A stretch of DNA of 44,504 bases from Candidatus Ornithomonoglobus intestinigallinarum (GTDB taxonomy: Bacteria; Bacillota; Clostridia; UBA1381). The DNA is taken from the NCBI GenBank assembly GCA_018715365.1, contig DVLU01000051.1, forward strand, positions 1 to 44,504, written 5' to 3'. This document shows, piece after piece, positions 1 to 9,300 of this stretch. The translations under genes and the position numbers were made by a program. The number at the start of each line of letters is the position of its first letter. The first letter of the stretch is position 1. The notes under the pieces were generated by a model. The model was not told where the DNA came from, searched no databases, and saw only the letters and a list, made by a program, of their open reading frames with translations.

Positions 1-1939
1 ACATAAACGTAACAAGCTGCTCGCGCGTTATTGTTTCACCGCCGCCGAAAAGATTGCTCCCGACGCCGTAAACTATATCATTTTCATTTGCCCATGTTAC
101 GTATTCGGCAAGCTCCTCACCTTCCACGTCGGTAAACGGACAGCCGCCCTCCGCGTCTATGCCGAAAAATCCGTCGTACATTTTCCCGAGAGCCGTAACA
201 AATTCCTCACGCGTCGTGTTTTCCTCCGGTCTGAAATTATTGCCGCCGCCTTCAAGCCATGACGAAACAAACAGCACGGGCACATTAAACCAGTCGCCCG
301 GCGACACATCGTTAAAGCCGCAGTAATTTTCCGTTACGGCTCCGGCAACCTCCTCAAACGCCTCCTCCGAGAACACATCGCGCAGGCCGCATTCCTCAAG
401 CGCGTTTCTGAAGCCCCTGTCCGGCGTGCATTTTGTTATTTCCATGTATTTATCAAATGCCGAATCGTAATCGGTTTCGCTTTCGGCAAGCAGCTCAAAA
501 GCCGCCATTGCCGACGTTGCGTAGCTTATATAATAAAACGGCGTAATAAAATTATGGCCGAGCATCGTCCACATCTGCCTTGCCGCGTTTTCCTCATCGG
601 AAACTATCCGTGCGCCGTATTCGCCGTAAACCTCCTCGAGAAGCTCGTCAGCCCTCTCCGGCGTCAGCTCCTCCTCGGCATAAACGCGCTGCTGCCACTC
701 GTCAAAAACGCAGCCCTCGATAAGGACGTTCAAAAGATTGCGCACCGTTTCCATACGCCTGTATTCGGCGTCGCCTTTAAATATTCCGTCGTATTCCTTC
801 ATAAACAGCAGCTCAAGCCCCTGCGACTGAGTTTCGGCAAGGTCTACGTTATCGGACATTGTGACAACATCGATCTGTCCGATCGTCCTCATGCCGGAAT
901 TGAAATGCCCGAACTCGTGCACAAGCGTACCGAGCGTCCATCTGTCGTATTCCGATTCTTCGCCGCGGCTTATAAGCAGATAATTGGAATTGTAAAGCGG
1001 CAGACTGAACGTTACGCCCGTACCCGGCATCGTTTTTGTTTCCGAAAAGCTTATATCGGCAAGATTATACGCAAACATATAATCAAAGCATTCCTTAAGC
1101 TCGGAGCTTAAATCGTCAAGGCCGCCGCCCACAAGCTCCTTTATCTCATCGTCTGCAAACTCCGGTATTTCCCCCTGCTCCGCCATTGCCTCAACATTGC
1201 TGCTCAATTCCGCAAAAAAGGGCAGTATATATTCCTTTGCATAATCGCCGAACATTGCGGTGTCGGCGCTTGTATAATCTTTCGAATAAAGACGCTCATA
1301 GGCGTAATCGGCATAGCTGTCATACCCCTCGGCCGCGGCAATACTGTTCCGCACCTCCACAAGCTCCATAAATATTTCGGCGCATTTACCGGCGTCCCGC
1401 TGATTTGCGTAGTATTCCGACAAAAGCTCGTTTTCCTTGTTTGAAAGCTCCAGAAACTCATCGCTTGTCCGGTTTTCCACAATCTTTTTAATTGCAGCTT
1501 CGCCGTATTTTTCGGCAAGCTCATCGGCATAGCCGTTATTGTAAAGGTCAACGAACAGCGTTTCCAGCGTTTTTGCGACAAAAAGCTGTTTTTCCGTTTC
1601 CGCAGCGTGCTCCGCGTTTGTTTTATCGTTATTGTTAAGATTGTTTTCAATAAGCGTGTACATATTGCTTGATATTACCTTTTTAAGCTCCGTTTCGCAA
1701 TTGTCAAGCAGCATCGATATTTCGGAAAAATCGCCGCGCGTGTCCATAATGCCGCGTATGCGCGTGTTAAGCTCGTCAATTACGGCCGTGTCGTACGGGC
1801 CTGCATCCATCTGCGAAAAATCGATATTGGGATACTCGAAATCCTCGTAATAATTCGTTTCCCTTGCCGACGCGGCAGCCCCCGCCGCAAGCGACAGCGC
1901 AAGAACAATCGCCGCCGCCCTTTTAAACATTTTTTTCAT
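1..1939 (-). CDS. Secreted M3-like oligopeptidase with C-terminal SLH domains (3' end cut by window edge)
   Basis: The reading frame opens with ATG at 1939 and stays open for 646 codons to the left edge, so the C-terminus is missing. Residues 1-25 form a signal peptide (basic MKKMFKR start, then an Ala/Leu-rich core). The zinc-binding motif HEFGH lies at 341-345, followed about 25 residues later by AETQSQGLE, which fits the third ligand Glu of M3 (thimet/oligoendopeptidase F-like) metallopeptidases. From about residue 540 the sequence changes to S-layer-homology type (FNDVSPGDWF, then FRPEENTTREEF, then a second copy starting FTDVEGEELAEY). The protein is therefore probably exported, held on secondary cell-wall polymer, and cleaves oligopeptides outside the membrane. 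It lies 26 nt downstream of the M42 trio and is probably co-transcribed. The peptidase clan is well supported; the exact subfamily is less certain. Confidence 0.8.
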   Translation of the reverse strand, partial: MKKMFKRAAAIVLALSLAAGAAASARETNYYEDFEYPNIDFSQMDAGPYDTAVIDELNTRIRGIMDTRGDFSEISMLLDNCETELKKVISSNMYTLIENNLNNNDKTNAEHAAETEKQLFVAKTLETLFVDLYNNGYADELAEKYGEAAIKKIVENRTSDEFLELSNKENELLSEYYANQRDAGKCAEIFMELVEVRNSIAAAEGYDSYADYAYERLYSKDYTSADTAMFGDYAKEYILPFFAELSSNVEAMAEQGEIPEFADDEIKELVGGGLDDLSSELKECFDYMFAYNLADISFSETKTMPGTGVTFSLPLYNSNYLLISRGEESEYDRWTLGTLVHEFGHFNSGMRTIGQIDVVTMSDNVDLAETQSQGLELLFMKEYDGIFKGDAEYRRMETVRNLLNVLIEGCVFDEWQQRVYAEEELTPERADELLEEVYGEYGARIVSDEENAARQMWTMLGHNFITPFYYISYATSAMAAFELLAESETDYDSAFDKYMEITKCTPDRGFRNALEECGLRDVFSEEAFEEVAGAVTENYCGFNDVSPGDWFNVPVLFVSSWLEGGGNNFRPEENTTREEFVTALGKMYDGFFGIDAEGGCPFTDVEGEELAEYVTWANENDIVYGVGSNLFGGGETITREQLVTFM

Positions 1940-1965
1940 ACGGTGTTCCTTTCCTTCATATATGC

Positions 1966-2928
1966 TTACAGCTCGTTAAGCGTTGCGGCAAGCAGCTCGA
2001 TACAGTTATTTATATCGGAAACGCTTGCCGTTTCCGACGGTGAATGGATGTATCTCACAGGCACGGAAATACCTCCCGTTTTTATGCCCGCACGCGTTAC
2101 GTGTATCCTTCCCGCGTCCGTGCCGCCGTCAGACATTATCTCCGCCTGATACGGAATATTATTGCGCTTTGCCGTTTCCATCATGAAGTTTCTGAGCTGT
2201 GCGTCGCACAAAACGGAGCGGTCCATTATTTTTACCGCCGCGCCGCTTCCCAGCCTGACCTCCGCGACGGGAGCGTTTGGCGTATCTCCCGTATCGGTAA
2301 CGTCAACGGCTATCGCATAATCCGGCTCATACGAATACGCCGCCGGGCCGGCGCCGCGAAGCCCCACCTCTTCCTGAACGGTGAACGCAAGGCATACTTC
2401 GTTTTTGCCGTTCAGCTTCTCGAGCGCCTTAAGAAGGATATAGCAGCCGGCGCGGTTATCGAGCGCCTTTGACACAACAATGCCGTCCCGCTCCTCAAAG
2501 CTGCCGCAGAAAACGGCGGCGTCGCCCGTATTTACTTTTTTGCCGCACGTATCTATATACAGCTTATCAAGCGACGGCTTATCCTTGAATTCCTTTTCCT
2601 CACAGCCTATCACGCCGTACGCGCCGTTTGTGAACAGCACCCGTCTGCCGGGGAGATAACGCGTGTCAAGCCCGCCGAGCGCATCAAAACGCACAAAACC
2701 GTTTTCATCGGTATATTTTGCGATAACGCCTATTTCGTCCATATGCGCCGCCGCCATGATTTTCTTTTTGTTTTCCGCGCTTCCGCGCTTTATAAGCATA
2801 AGATTGCCGAGCGGGTCGGTTACAGCCTCATCGTACTTTCCCTCAGCCTCTTTTTTTATTATTTCGCGCACATCGTCCTCTGCGCCGGACGGCGCGCTTG
2901 CCTGTGTAAGTTTTTTTAACAGCTCCAT
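1966..2928 (-). CDS. M42 family metallo-aminopeptidase, first paralog (intact active site)
   Basis: A 320-residue cytosolic M42 (FrvX/CelM, TET-like) aminopeptidase, of normal length for a family that trims N-terminal residues from short peptides in large dodecamers. All expected residues are visible: His62 in AHMDEIG, bridging Asp157 in ALDNRAG, the Glu186-Glu187 pair in VQEEVGLRGA, Asp209 in AVDVTDTGD and His294 in RYIHSPSE. I prefer the ATG at 2928, which overlaps the upstream gene's stop as TAATG, with GGGTGG at suitable distance. An in-frame ATG at 2943 would add five residues but lacks a ribosome binding site. It is the third gene of a tandem M42 trio, and tight overlap implies translational coupling. 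Substrate preference cannot be read from sequence. Confidence 0.9.
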   Translation of the reverse strand: MELLKKLTQASAPSGAEDDVREIIKKEAEGKYDEAVTDPLGNLMLIKRGSAENKKKIMAAAHMDEIGVIAKYTDENGFVRFDALGGLDTRYLPGRRVLFTNGAYGVIGCEEKEFKDKPSLDKLYIDTCGKKVNTGDAAVFCGSFEERDGIVVSKALDNRAGCYILLKALEKLNGKNEVCLAFTVQEEVGLRGAGPAAYSYEPDYAIAVDVTDTGDTPNAPVAEVRLGSGAAVKIMDRSVLCDAQLRNFMMETAKRNNIPYQAEIMSDGGTDAGRIHVTRAGIKTGGISVPVRYIHSPSETASVSDINNCIELLAATLNEL

Positions 2929-3962
2929 TATTTTGCCACCCATTCGTCTATATTATCTATCAGCGCGCCGAGCAAAAGCTCCGCGGCCGTTACGTCCTTT
3001 AACGACATCATCCCCGCCGGCGTTTTTGAATATCTGCACGGGATTGAAATATTAACTCCCCTTGCGCCGCCGGCCCCGTAAAGGAATGCGCCGGAATCGG
3101 AAAAATCGTTTTTCAAAACAGCCCTTTGATACGGTATTTTAAGCTTTTTTGCAAGCTCCTCCGTTTTATCGAGCAGCTCTCTGTCGCAGCACGAATTTTT
3201 ATCGGTGTACGGTATAACAACTCCGCCGCCCATGCGCACCGTAACTTTTTCGGATTTATACATATCGTCCGCCGCCGCGGCGCCGACTGTTATAACAGCG
3301 TCCGGCTCTATGCTCCTTGACGCGGCGGACGCTCCGCGCATACCTGTTTCATGCTGCGCGGCAAAAACAAAATACAGCTCGTTTCCGGCAGTCTTGTCAA
3401 GCCTTTCGAGCAGCATGGCGCTTGCCGCGCTTCTTTCAAGCGCTTTGCCCCTTATTATATCGCCCGAAACGGTGCACTGTGTATCAAACGCCGCGTAATC
3501 GCCGAGCCTTATGCTTCTCTGAACGGCCTTTTTTTCGTTCATTCCGACATCGATAAAAAGCTTTTTTGCCGGGACTGTATTTTCGCGCTCCGATTTTGTC
3601 TGAAGATGTATCGCCTTCATGCCGATAACGCCTTTTACGGGGCTTCTGCCCTTTATGCAGACCCTTTTTGATATTGCCGTGCATATATCGGGCTCACCGA
3701 CTGTTTTAAATTTCAAATACCCGTCGTCCGTTATACCGCTTATTATAAAGCCGCATTCGTCAAGATATGCCGCAACCATTATTTTCCCGTCCGCGTCCGT
3801 TCCTTTTTTTACGGCGATAACGCTTCCCAGGCTGTCCGTTTTTACGCTTTCGAAGCTCTTGTTTTTAAGCCTTTCGAGAACAAACCGGCGCGCCTCGTTT
3901 TCACAGCCCGAAACGGCGTGCTTGCCGCTCAGGGCCGTTATGTTTTCTATAAGCGAAGCCAT
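2928..3962 (-). CDS. M42 family pseudo-peptidase, middle paralog (active site lost)
   Basis: A 344-residue member of the M42 fold, aligned end to end with its two neighbours but lacking the catalytic set. The metal His is Tyr66 (AYLDECG), the bridging Asp is Glu176 (ALERSAA), the first of the catalytic Glu pair is His204 (AQHETGMRGA), the next ligand Asp is Gly227 (VGAAAADD) and the last His is Lys313 (RYSKTP). The rest of the fold stays recognisable and the frame is open, so this is not simple decay. The ATG at 3962 has GGGGGAGG seven bases upstream; a TTG at 3968 is too close to that site. It overlaps the upstream M42 gene by 16 nt and the downstream one by 1 nt. It may be a non-catalytic subunit or regulator of its neighbours (inference). 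Confidence 0.85.
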   Translation of the reverse strand: MASLIENITALSGKHAVSGCENEARRFVLERLKNKSFESVKTDSLGSVIAVKKGTDADGKIMVAAYLDECGFIISGITDDGYLKFKTVGEPDICTAISKRVCIKGRSPVKGVIGMKAIHLQTKSERENTVPAKKLFIDVGMNEKKAVQRSIRLGDYAAFDTQCTVSGDIIRGKALERSAASAMLLERLDKTAGNELYFVFAAQHETGMRGASAASRSIEPDAVITVGAAAADDMYKSEKVTVRMGGGVVIPYTDKNSCCDRELLDKTEELAKKLKIPYQRAVLKNDFSDSGAFLYGAGGARGVNISIPCRYSKTPAGMMSLKDVTAAELLLGALIDNIDEWVAK

Positions 3963-4975
3963 TTGCAATCCTCCCCCGCATCAATTATAAATGACGATAT
4001 AAGCCTTGATACCGCCTTTACATCGGAAAGCGACAGCGTTTCCACAGAGGTATGCATATATTTGAGCGGTATTGATATAAGCGCCGTGGGGCAGCCGATT
4101 CCGGCTGTCTGTACAGTCCACGCATCGGTGCCGGTATCGCCGCCTTCAACCTCCGTTTCTGTCAGTATCCCGTGCTTTCTTGCCGTTTCGAATAATTTTG
4201 CCGTAAGCTTGGGATGAAGGTTCGGTCCGGTGCATATCACAGCGCCGCAGCCCGTTTTAAATGCGTTTTCCGAATTATCGGGCGTTACGGCGTGAGTAAC
4301 GTCAACGGCTATTGCCATATCGGGCTTCACGGAATATGCCGCCGTTTTTGCGCCGCGGCAGCCCACCTCCTCCTGTACGGCAAGCACCGCGTATACGTCG
4401 GCGTTAAGCTTTTTGCCTTTCAGCTCCTTCATCACATCGATCAAGGCGGCCGCCGACGCCCTGTCGTCAAGCGATTTCCCGCTCCACTGATGCTTGCCGA
4501 GCCTTCCGACTGACTGTGCTATCGTTACGCCGTCGCCGACGGAAACAAGCTTTCTCACTTCCTCCTCCGGCAGTCCCGTATCTATAGCCATATCGCTTAT
4601 TACCGGCGTTTTATCCTCTTCTCTCAAATGCGGCGGCTTTACACCTATAACGCCCGCAACGTCCTCTTTGCCGTGGATTACGACCTCAAGCAGCGGCAGT
4701 ATCCTGTTATCGACGCCGCCGATATTTGCAAAAGTCAGAAATCCGCCCTTTTGTATCGACGTTACCATAAGCCCTATTTCATCGCAGTGCGCTTCTATCA
4801 TGATTTTCGGTGCGTTTTCCTTTCCGCACTTTCTTTCCGCTATGACGCTTCCGAGAGCGTCTGTGCGCACGCTGTCGCAATACGGCTCAAGCATAAGGCA
4901 AAGCTCATCCGTTATGCGGTATTCCGAGCCGGATATACCGCGCATATTGCTTAATTTTTCTATCAGATTTTTCAT
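3947..4975 (-). CDS. M42 family metallo-aminopeptidase, third paralog (intact active site)
   Basis: A 342-residue M42 aminopeptidase and the first of the trio to be transcribed. Expected residues are present: His63 in EAHCDEIG, Asp170 in SLDDRAS, Glu202-Glu203 in VQEEVGCRGA, Asp225 in AVDVTHAVTPD, the GGDTGTDAW segment near 278-286, and His308 in KYMHTSVE. No signal peptide is present, so it acts in the cytoplasm. AGGG lies just upstream of the ATG. Its 3' end overlaps the pseudo-peptidase gene by 16 nt, so the two are probably coupled. It differs clearly from the first paralog, which points to an old duplication rather than a recent one. Substrate is unknown; members of the family act on N-terminal Glu/Asp, Leu or Lys residues. 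Confidence 0.9.
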   Translation of the reverse strand: MKNLIEKLSNMRGISGSEYRITDELCLMLEPYCDSVRTDALGSVIAERKCGKENAPKIMIEAHCDEIGLMVTSIQKGGFLTFANIGGVDNRILPLLEVVIHGKEDVAGVIGVKPPHLREEDKTPVISDMAIDTGLPEEEVRKLVSVGDGVTIAQSVGRLGKHQWSGKSLDDRASAAALIDVMKELKGKKLNADVYAVLAVQEEVGCRGAKTAAYSVKPDMAIAVDVTHAVTPDNSENAFKTGCGAVICTGPNLHPKLTAKLFETARKHGILTETEVEGGDTGTDAWTVQTAGIGCPTALISIPLKYMHTSVETLSLSDVKAVSRLISSFIIDAGEDCKWLRL

Positions 4976-5006
4976 GTTTCCCTATTTCAGCCTTCTTTGT
5001 TTTTTA

Positions 5007-6368
5007 TTAAAGTCCGCGCACAAGCTCTTTGAAAAGATTTCCGCGCTCCTCAAAATTCCTGAACATATCAAAGCTCGTTGACGCCGGCGATAACAAAACT
5101 ATATCCCCCGGCCTTGCGATTTCCCTTGCGCATTTTACAACTTCCTCGTAGCTGTCCTTTTTTATTATTTCCGGCATTTTGCCGCCGGCGTTTTTAACGG
5201 CTTCTTCTATTTTGCCGGTTGTTGCGCCTATCAGTATAAGAGTTTTTACGCAGTCCGATATAGGCTTCCCTATTTCATCGTACGGTATTCCCTTATCCTT
5301 TCCGCCGCTTATCAGTATAACCGGCTTCCCTTCAAAAACACGCAGCGTGTTTATTGTCCTGTTTGGGCTTGAATCTATCGAGCTGTTGTAATATTTTACG
5401 CCGTTTATTTCGCGCACAAATTCTATCCTATGCTCAACGCCGTTAAATTCCTTTGCCGTCCGCACTATGCTCTCATCGCTTGCTATGCCCTCCGCCGCTG
5501 CCATTGCCGCCATGTAATTTTCGACGTTGTGCATGCCCGGTACGGATATATCGTCAAGCGCAAGCACCTTTTCGCCTCGCCGGCATATAAAGCCGTCTTC
5601 TATATAATAATCGGCTGTTTTGTCGCTTCTCGAAAAACGCCTTACCGTGCCGCGCGCTTCCCTGCCTATTTCGTTTGTGACCTCGTTATCCGCGTTTACA
5701 ACAAGAATATCGCTTTCGTTTTGATAGAGCATTATATTTTTCTTTGCTTCTATATACTCCCCGTAGCTCTTATGCACGTCAAGATGATTCGGCGATATGT
5801 TTGTTATAACTGCAATTTTCGGAGATTTTCTCATCGTATGCAGCTGAAAGCTTGAAAGCTCGAGCACGACTCTGTCCTCCGCGCTCATTTCGCCGGCTCT
5901 TGTTAAAAGCGGCGTTCCGATATTGCCGCCGAGCCACGTTTTATAGCCGGAGCGCTTTAAAAATTCGTTTATGAGCGTCGTTGTTGTCGTTTTGCCGTCG
6001 CTGCCCGTAACGGCCGTTATGTGCGCCGGGCACACGTCGAAAAACACTTCCATTTCCGACGTTACAACTGTTCCCCGTTCGCGCGCTTCAACAAGCTCCG
6101 GGACGTCGTATCTCATTCCCGGCGTTTTAAATATTATCTCCGCATCAATATTTTTCAAATAATCTCCGCCGAGACTGAATTTTACGCCCAAATCCTCAAG
6201 CTCCGTATAGTTTTTGCCCAAGTCCTCTTTCGTGCGCCTGTCGCACGCCGTAACGTCCGCTCCCAAACGCACAAGGTATTTTATAAGCGGCAGATTCGAT
6301 ATTCCTATGCCGACTACCGTTACTCTTTTTCCTTTGATATTTTGTTCAAATTGCTCCAATGCGGTCAT
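5007..6368 (-). CDS. murD: UDP-N-acetylmuramoyl-L-alanine--D-glutamate ligase MurD
   Basis: A 453-residue Mur ligase, the usual MurD size. It adds D-glutamate to UDP-MurNAc-L-Ala in the cytoplasm during peptidoglycan precursor synthesis. The N-terminal Rossmann-like UDP-binding domain starts with VTVVGIGISN (about 17-26). The ATP loop GSDGKTTTT is at 122-130, and Mur-type segments such as ISPNHLDVH and YNSSIDSSPN follow. The C-terminal ligase domain carries ILISGGKDKG and ends with the typical LLSPASTSFDMF segment. AAAGGA precedes the ATG. It lies 24 nt after polC and 31 nt before the M42 trio, in a same-strand run. It stands apart from any other mur or division gene in this window, so it is not part of a local dcw cluster. 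Confidence 0.95.
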   Translation of the reverse strand: MTALEQFEQNIKGKRVTVVGIGISNLPLIKYLVRLGADVTACDRRTKEDLGKNYTELEDLGVKFSLGGDYLKNIDAEIIFKTPGMRYDVPELVEARERGTVVTSEMEVFFDVCPAHITAVTGSDGKTTTTTLINEFLKRSGYKTWLGGNIGTPLLTRAGEMSAEDRVVLELSSFQLHTMRKSPKIAVITNISPNHLDVHKSYGEYIEAKKNIMLYQNESDILVVNADNEVTNEIGREARGTVRRFSRSDKTADYYIEDGFICRRGEKVLALDDISVPGMHNVENYMAAMAAAEGIASDESIVRTAKEFNGVEHRIEFVREINGVKYYNSSIDSSPNRTINTLRVFEGKPVILISGGKDKGIPYDEIGKPISDCVKTLILIGATTGKIEEAVKNAGGKMPEIIKKDSYEEVVKCAREIARPGDIVLLSPASTSFDMFRNFEERGNLFKELVRGL

Positions 6369-6392
6369 TTTTGTTTTCCTTTCATTTTAATC

Positions 6393-9300
6393 TTAATCCC
6401 ACAGCGACACCTGGTCGGCGTCCGGCAGCTCCGCGAAGCAGCCCATTTGCTCGAGCATATCGATATTCGTTTTCGTTATGCCCGTTCGCAGACGCAGATC
6501 CTCGACGTTTCTGAACTCGCCGTTTTCACGCGCTTCGGCTATCGCCTTTGCGGCGTTTTCCCCAAGCCCGGGCACGGCGTTCAGCGGCGGCACAATATTG
6601 CCGTCCGTAAGCAGAAAGTCCGTTGCGTGTGATTTATAAAGGTCAATATCCGTAAAGTTTATTCCTCTTGCATACATTTCTATACATATTTCAAGTATCG
6701 GAATAAGCTTTTCCTCCTTCTGCGATATTGTGTTATCATGTTTTTTGTCCATGAGCTCCTTAAGCGCTTCCCTTGCGCGCTCCGCTCCCTTTGCCATAAG
6801 CAGGGCGTCAAAATCGTCGGCGCGCACGCTGAAATACGCTATATAAAACGCCTCCGGGTAATGCACCTTAAAATACGCTATCCTGAACGCCATCGTAACG
6901 TATGCCACGGCATGGGCTTTCGGGAACATATACTGTATCTTTTTACACGAATCGAGATACCATTCGGGGACGTTTGCGGCGCGCATCGCCTCCTCGTCCT
7001 CGGGAGACAGTCCCTTGCCCTTTCTTACCTTCTCCATTATTTTGAAGGCATGGCTTGCCTCAACGCCCATAGCTATAAGATATATCATTATATCGTCGCG
7101 CGTGCATATCGAATGCGACAGGTCGGTTACGCCGTCGCGTATAAGGTCCTGCGCATTGTTGAGCCACACGTCCGTGCCGTGCGACAGTCCCGATATTCTG
7201 ACAAGCTCCGAAAACGTTGTCGGTCTTGTGTCGGCAAGCATCTGGCGAACGAATTTTGTGCCGAACTCCGGTATTCCGTAGCTGCCGAGCTCCGTGCCTA
7301 TATCGGCGTTTAATTTAAGCGCCTTGTTTGACGTGAAAAGGCTCAGCGTTTCTTCGTCGCCTATCGGTATTTCCTTTGCGTTCACGCCCGTGAGATCCTC
7401 AAGCATTCTTATTACCGTCGGGTCGTCGTGGCCGAGCTCGTCAAGCTTTAAAAGGTTTTTGTCTATCGAATGGTAGTCAAAATGAGTTGTTATGATTGTT
7501 GAGCTCGGGTCGTCGGCCGGATGCTGAACGGGGCAGAACTCGTGTATATTGTTCGTATACGGTACAACTATTATCCCGCCAGGGTGCTGTCCCGACGTTC
7601 TCTTAACGCCGACGCAGCCCTGCGCAAGGCGGCGCATTTCCGCGTTCCTGAGCTTTGCACCCGTTTTTTCCATATATTTTCTTACGTATCCCAGCGCCGT
7701 TTTTTCGGCGACTGTGCCTATCGTTCCCGCTCTGAACACAAAACCCTCTCCGAAAAACGTTTCCGTATACTTATGGATGACGGGCTGATACTCGCCGCTG
7801 AAATTAAGGTCGATATCGGGCTCCTTGTCGCCGGCAAAGCCGAGGAACGTTTCAAACGGTATGTCGTGACCGTCCTTATTGTATTTTGTCCCGCATTTCG
7901 GGCAGTTTTTATCGGGCAGGTCGCAGCCGGAAATACCGGTATCCGATTCGACAAACTCTATATTTTTGCAATTGGGGCATATATAATGAGCCGGCAGCGA
8001 ATTCACCTCGGTGATCCCCGAAAGATACGCGACAAACGATGACCCGACAGAGCCTCTCGAGCCCACAAGATAGCCATCGGAAAGCGATTTCCGCACAAGC
8101 TCCTGCGCTATTTTGTACATAACCGAAAAGCCGTAGGTCGTTATCGAATACAGCTCCTTATCAAGACGCTGCTGTATAAGCTCCGGCAGCGGGTCGCCGT
8201 AAAGCTCCTTTGCGCGCTTGAGCGAATCGTTTACTATGTCGTCCTTTGCGCCCTCAACGACGGGCGGACATTTTTTTGTCGGTATCGGACGGACGCTGCC
8301 TATCATATCGGCTATTTTATTTGTGTTCGCAACAACAACCTCATATGCCTTTTCTTTGCCGAGATATGCAAATTCCTTAAGCATTTCCTCCGTTGTCCTG
8401 AAATACAGCGGCGGCTGGTTTTCGGCGTCGCTGAAGCCCTTGAAGCTCATAAGAATCTTTCTGTAATCGGCGCCCTCGGGGTCCATGAAGTGAACGTCGC
8501 ACGTTGCGCATACGGGCTTATTGTATTTTTCGCCGAGGCGCACGATCTCCCTGTTCAGATTACGCAGATCCTCGTCCGTTGTCACATCGGGGAAATCCTT
8601 TGAATACTTCATGTAGGCGTTGTTGCCTATCGGCTGTATCTCAAGGTAGTCGTAAAAATCGACTATTTCCTTTATCCTTTCCTCGCTCTCCCCGCCGACG
8701 ACGGCTCTGAAAAGCTCTCCCGCTTCGCACGCCGAACCGAGAATAAGCCCTTCGCGTTTTTGGCGTATAAGGCTTTTGGGTATCCGCGGCGTTGTGCGGA
8801 ACACATATCTGAGCTGCGACTGCGAAATCATTTCATACAAATTGCGTATGCCCTGCTCGTTTTTTGCAAGCATTATAATATGAAAGGCCCTGTTCTTTTT
8901 TGCCGCGCCGCGCATATCGTAGCAGCCGTTAAGCTCCGAAAGCCTGCTTTTGCCCTCGCTTCTCAGCTGCTCTATCATCCTGACAAACGCGTCGGCCGTC
9001 GCCTTTGCGTCGTCAACGGCCCTGTGGTGGTTTTCAAGTATGACGTTCAAATGGTTTGTTATTGTATCGAGCTTGTAATTGTGCAGCGTCGGGAACATGC
9101 ACTTCGCAAGCATAAGCGTATCGAGATACGGAAAATCAAACTCAATATCGTTTTCCGCCGCCTTCTGCTTCATAAAGCCTATATCAAACTCGGCGTTATG
9201 TGCCACAAGCACGCAGCCCCTGCAAAACTCGATAAATTTCGGCAGCTGCACAGATATCGGATCGGCTCCTGCAACCATCTTGTCGCTTATTCCCGTAAGG

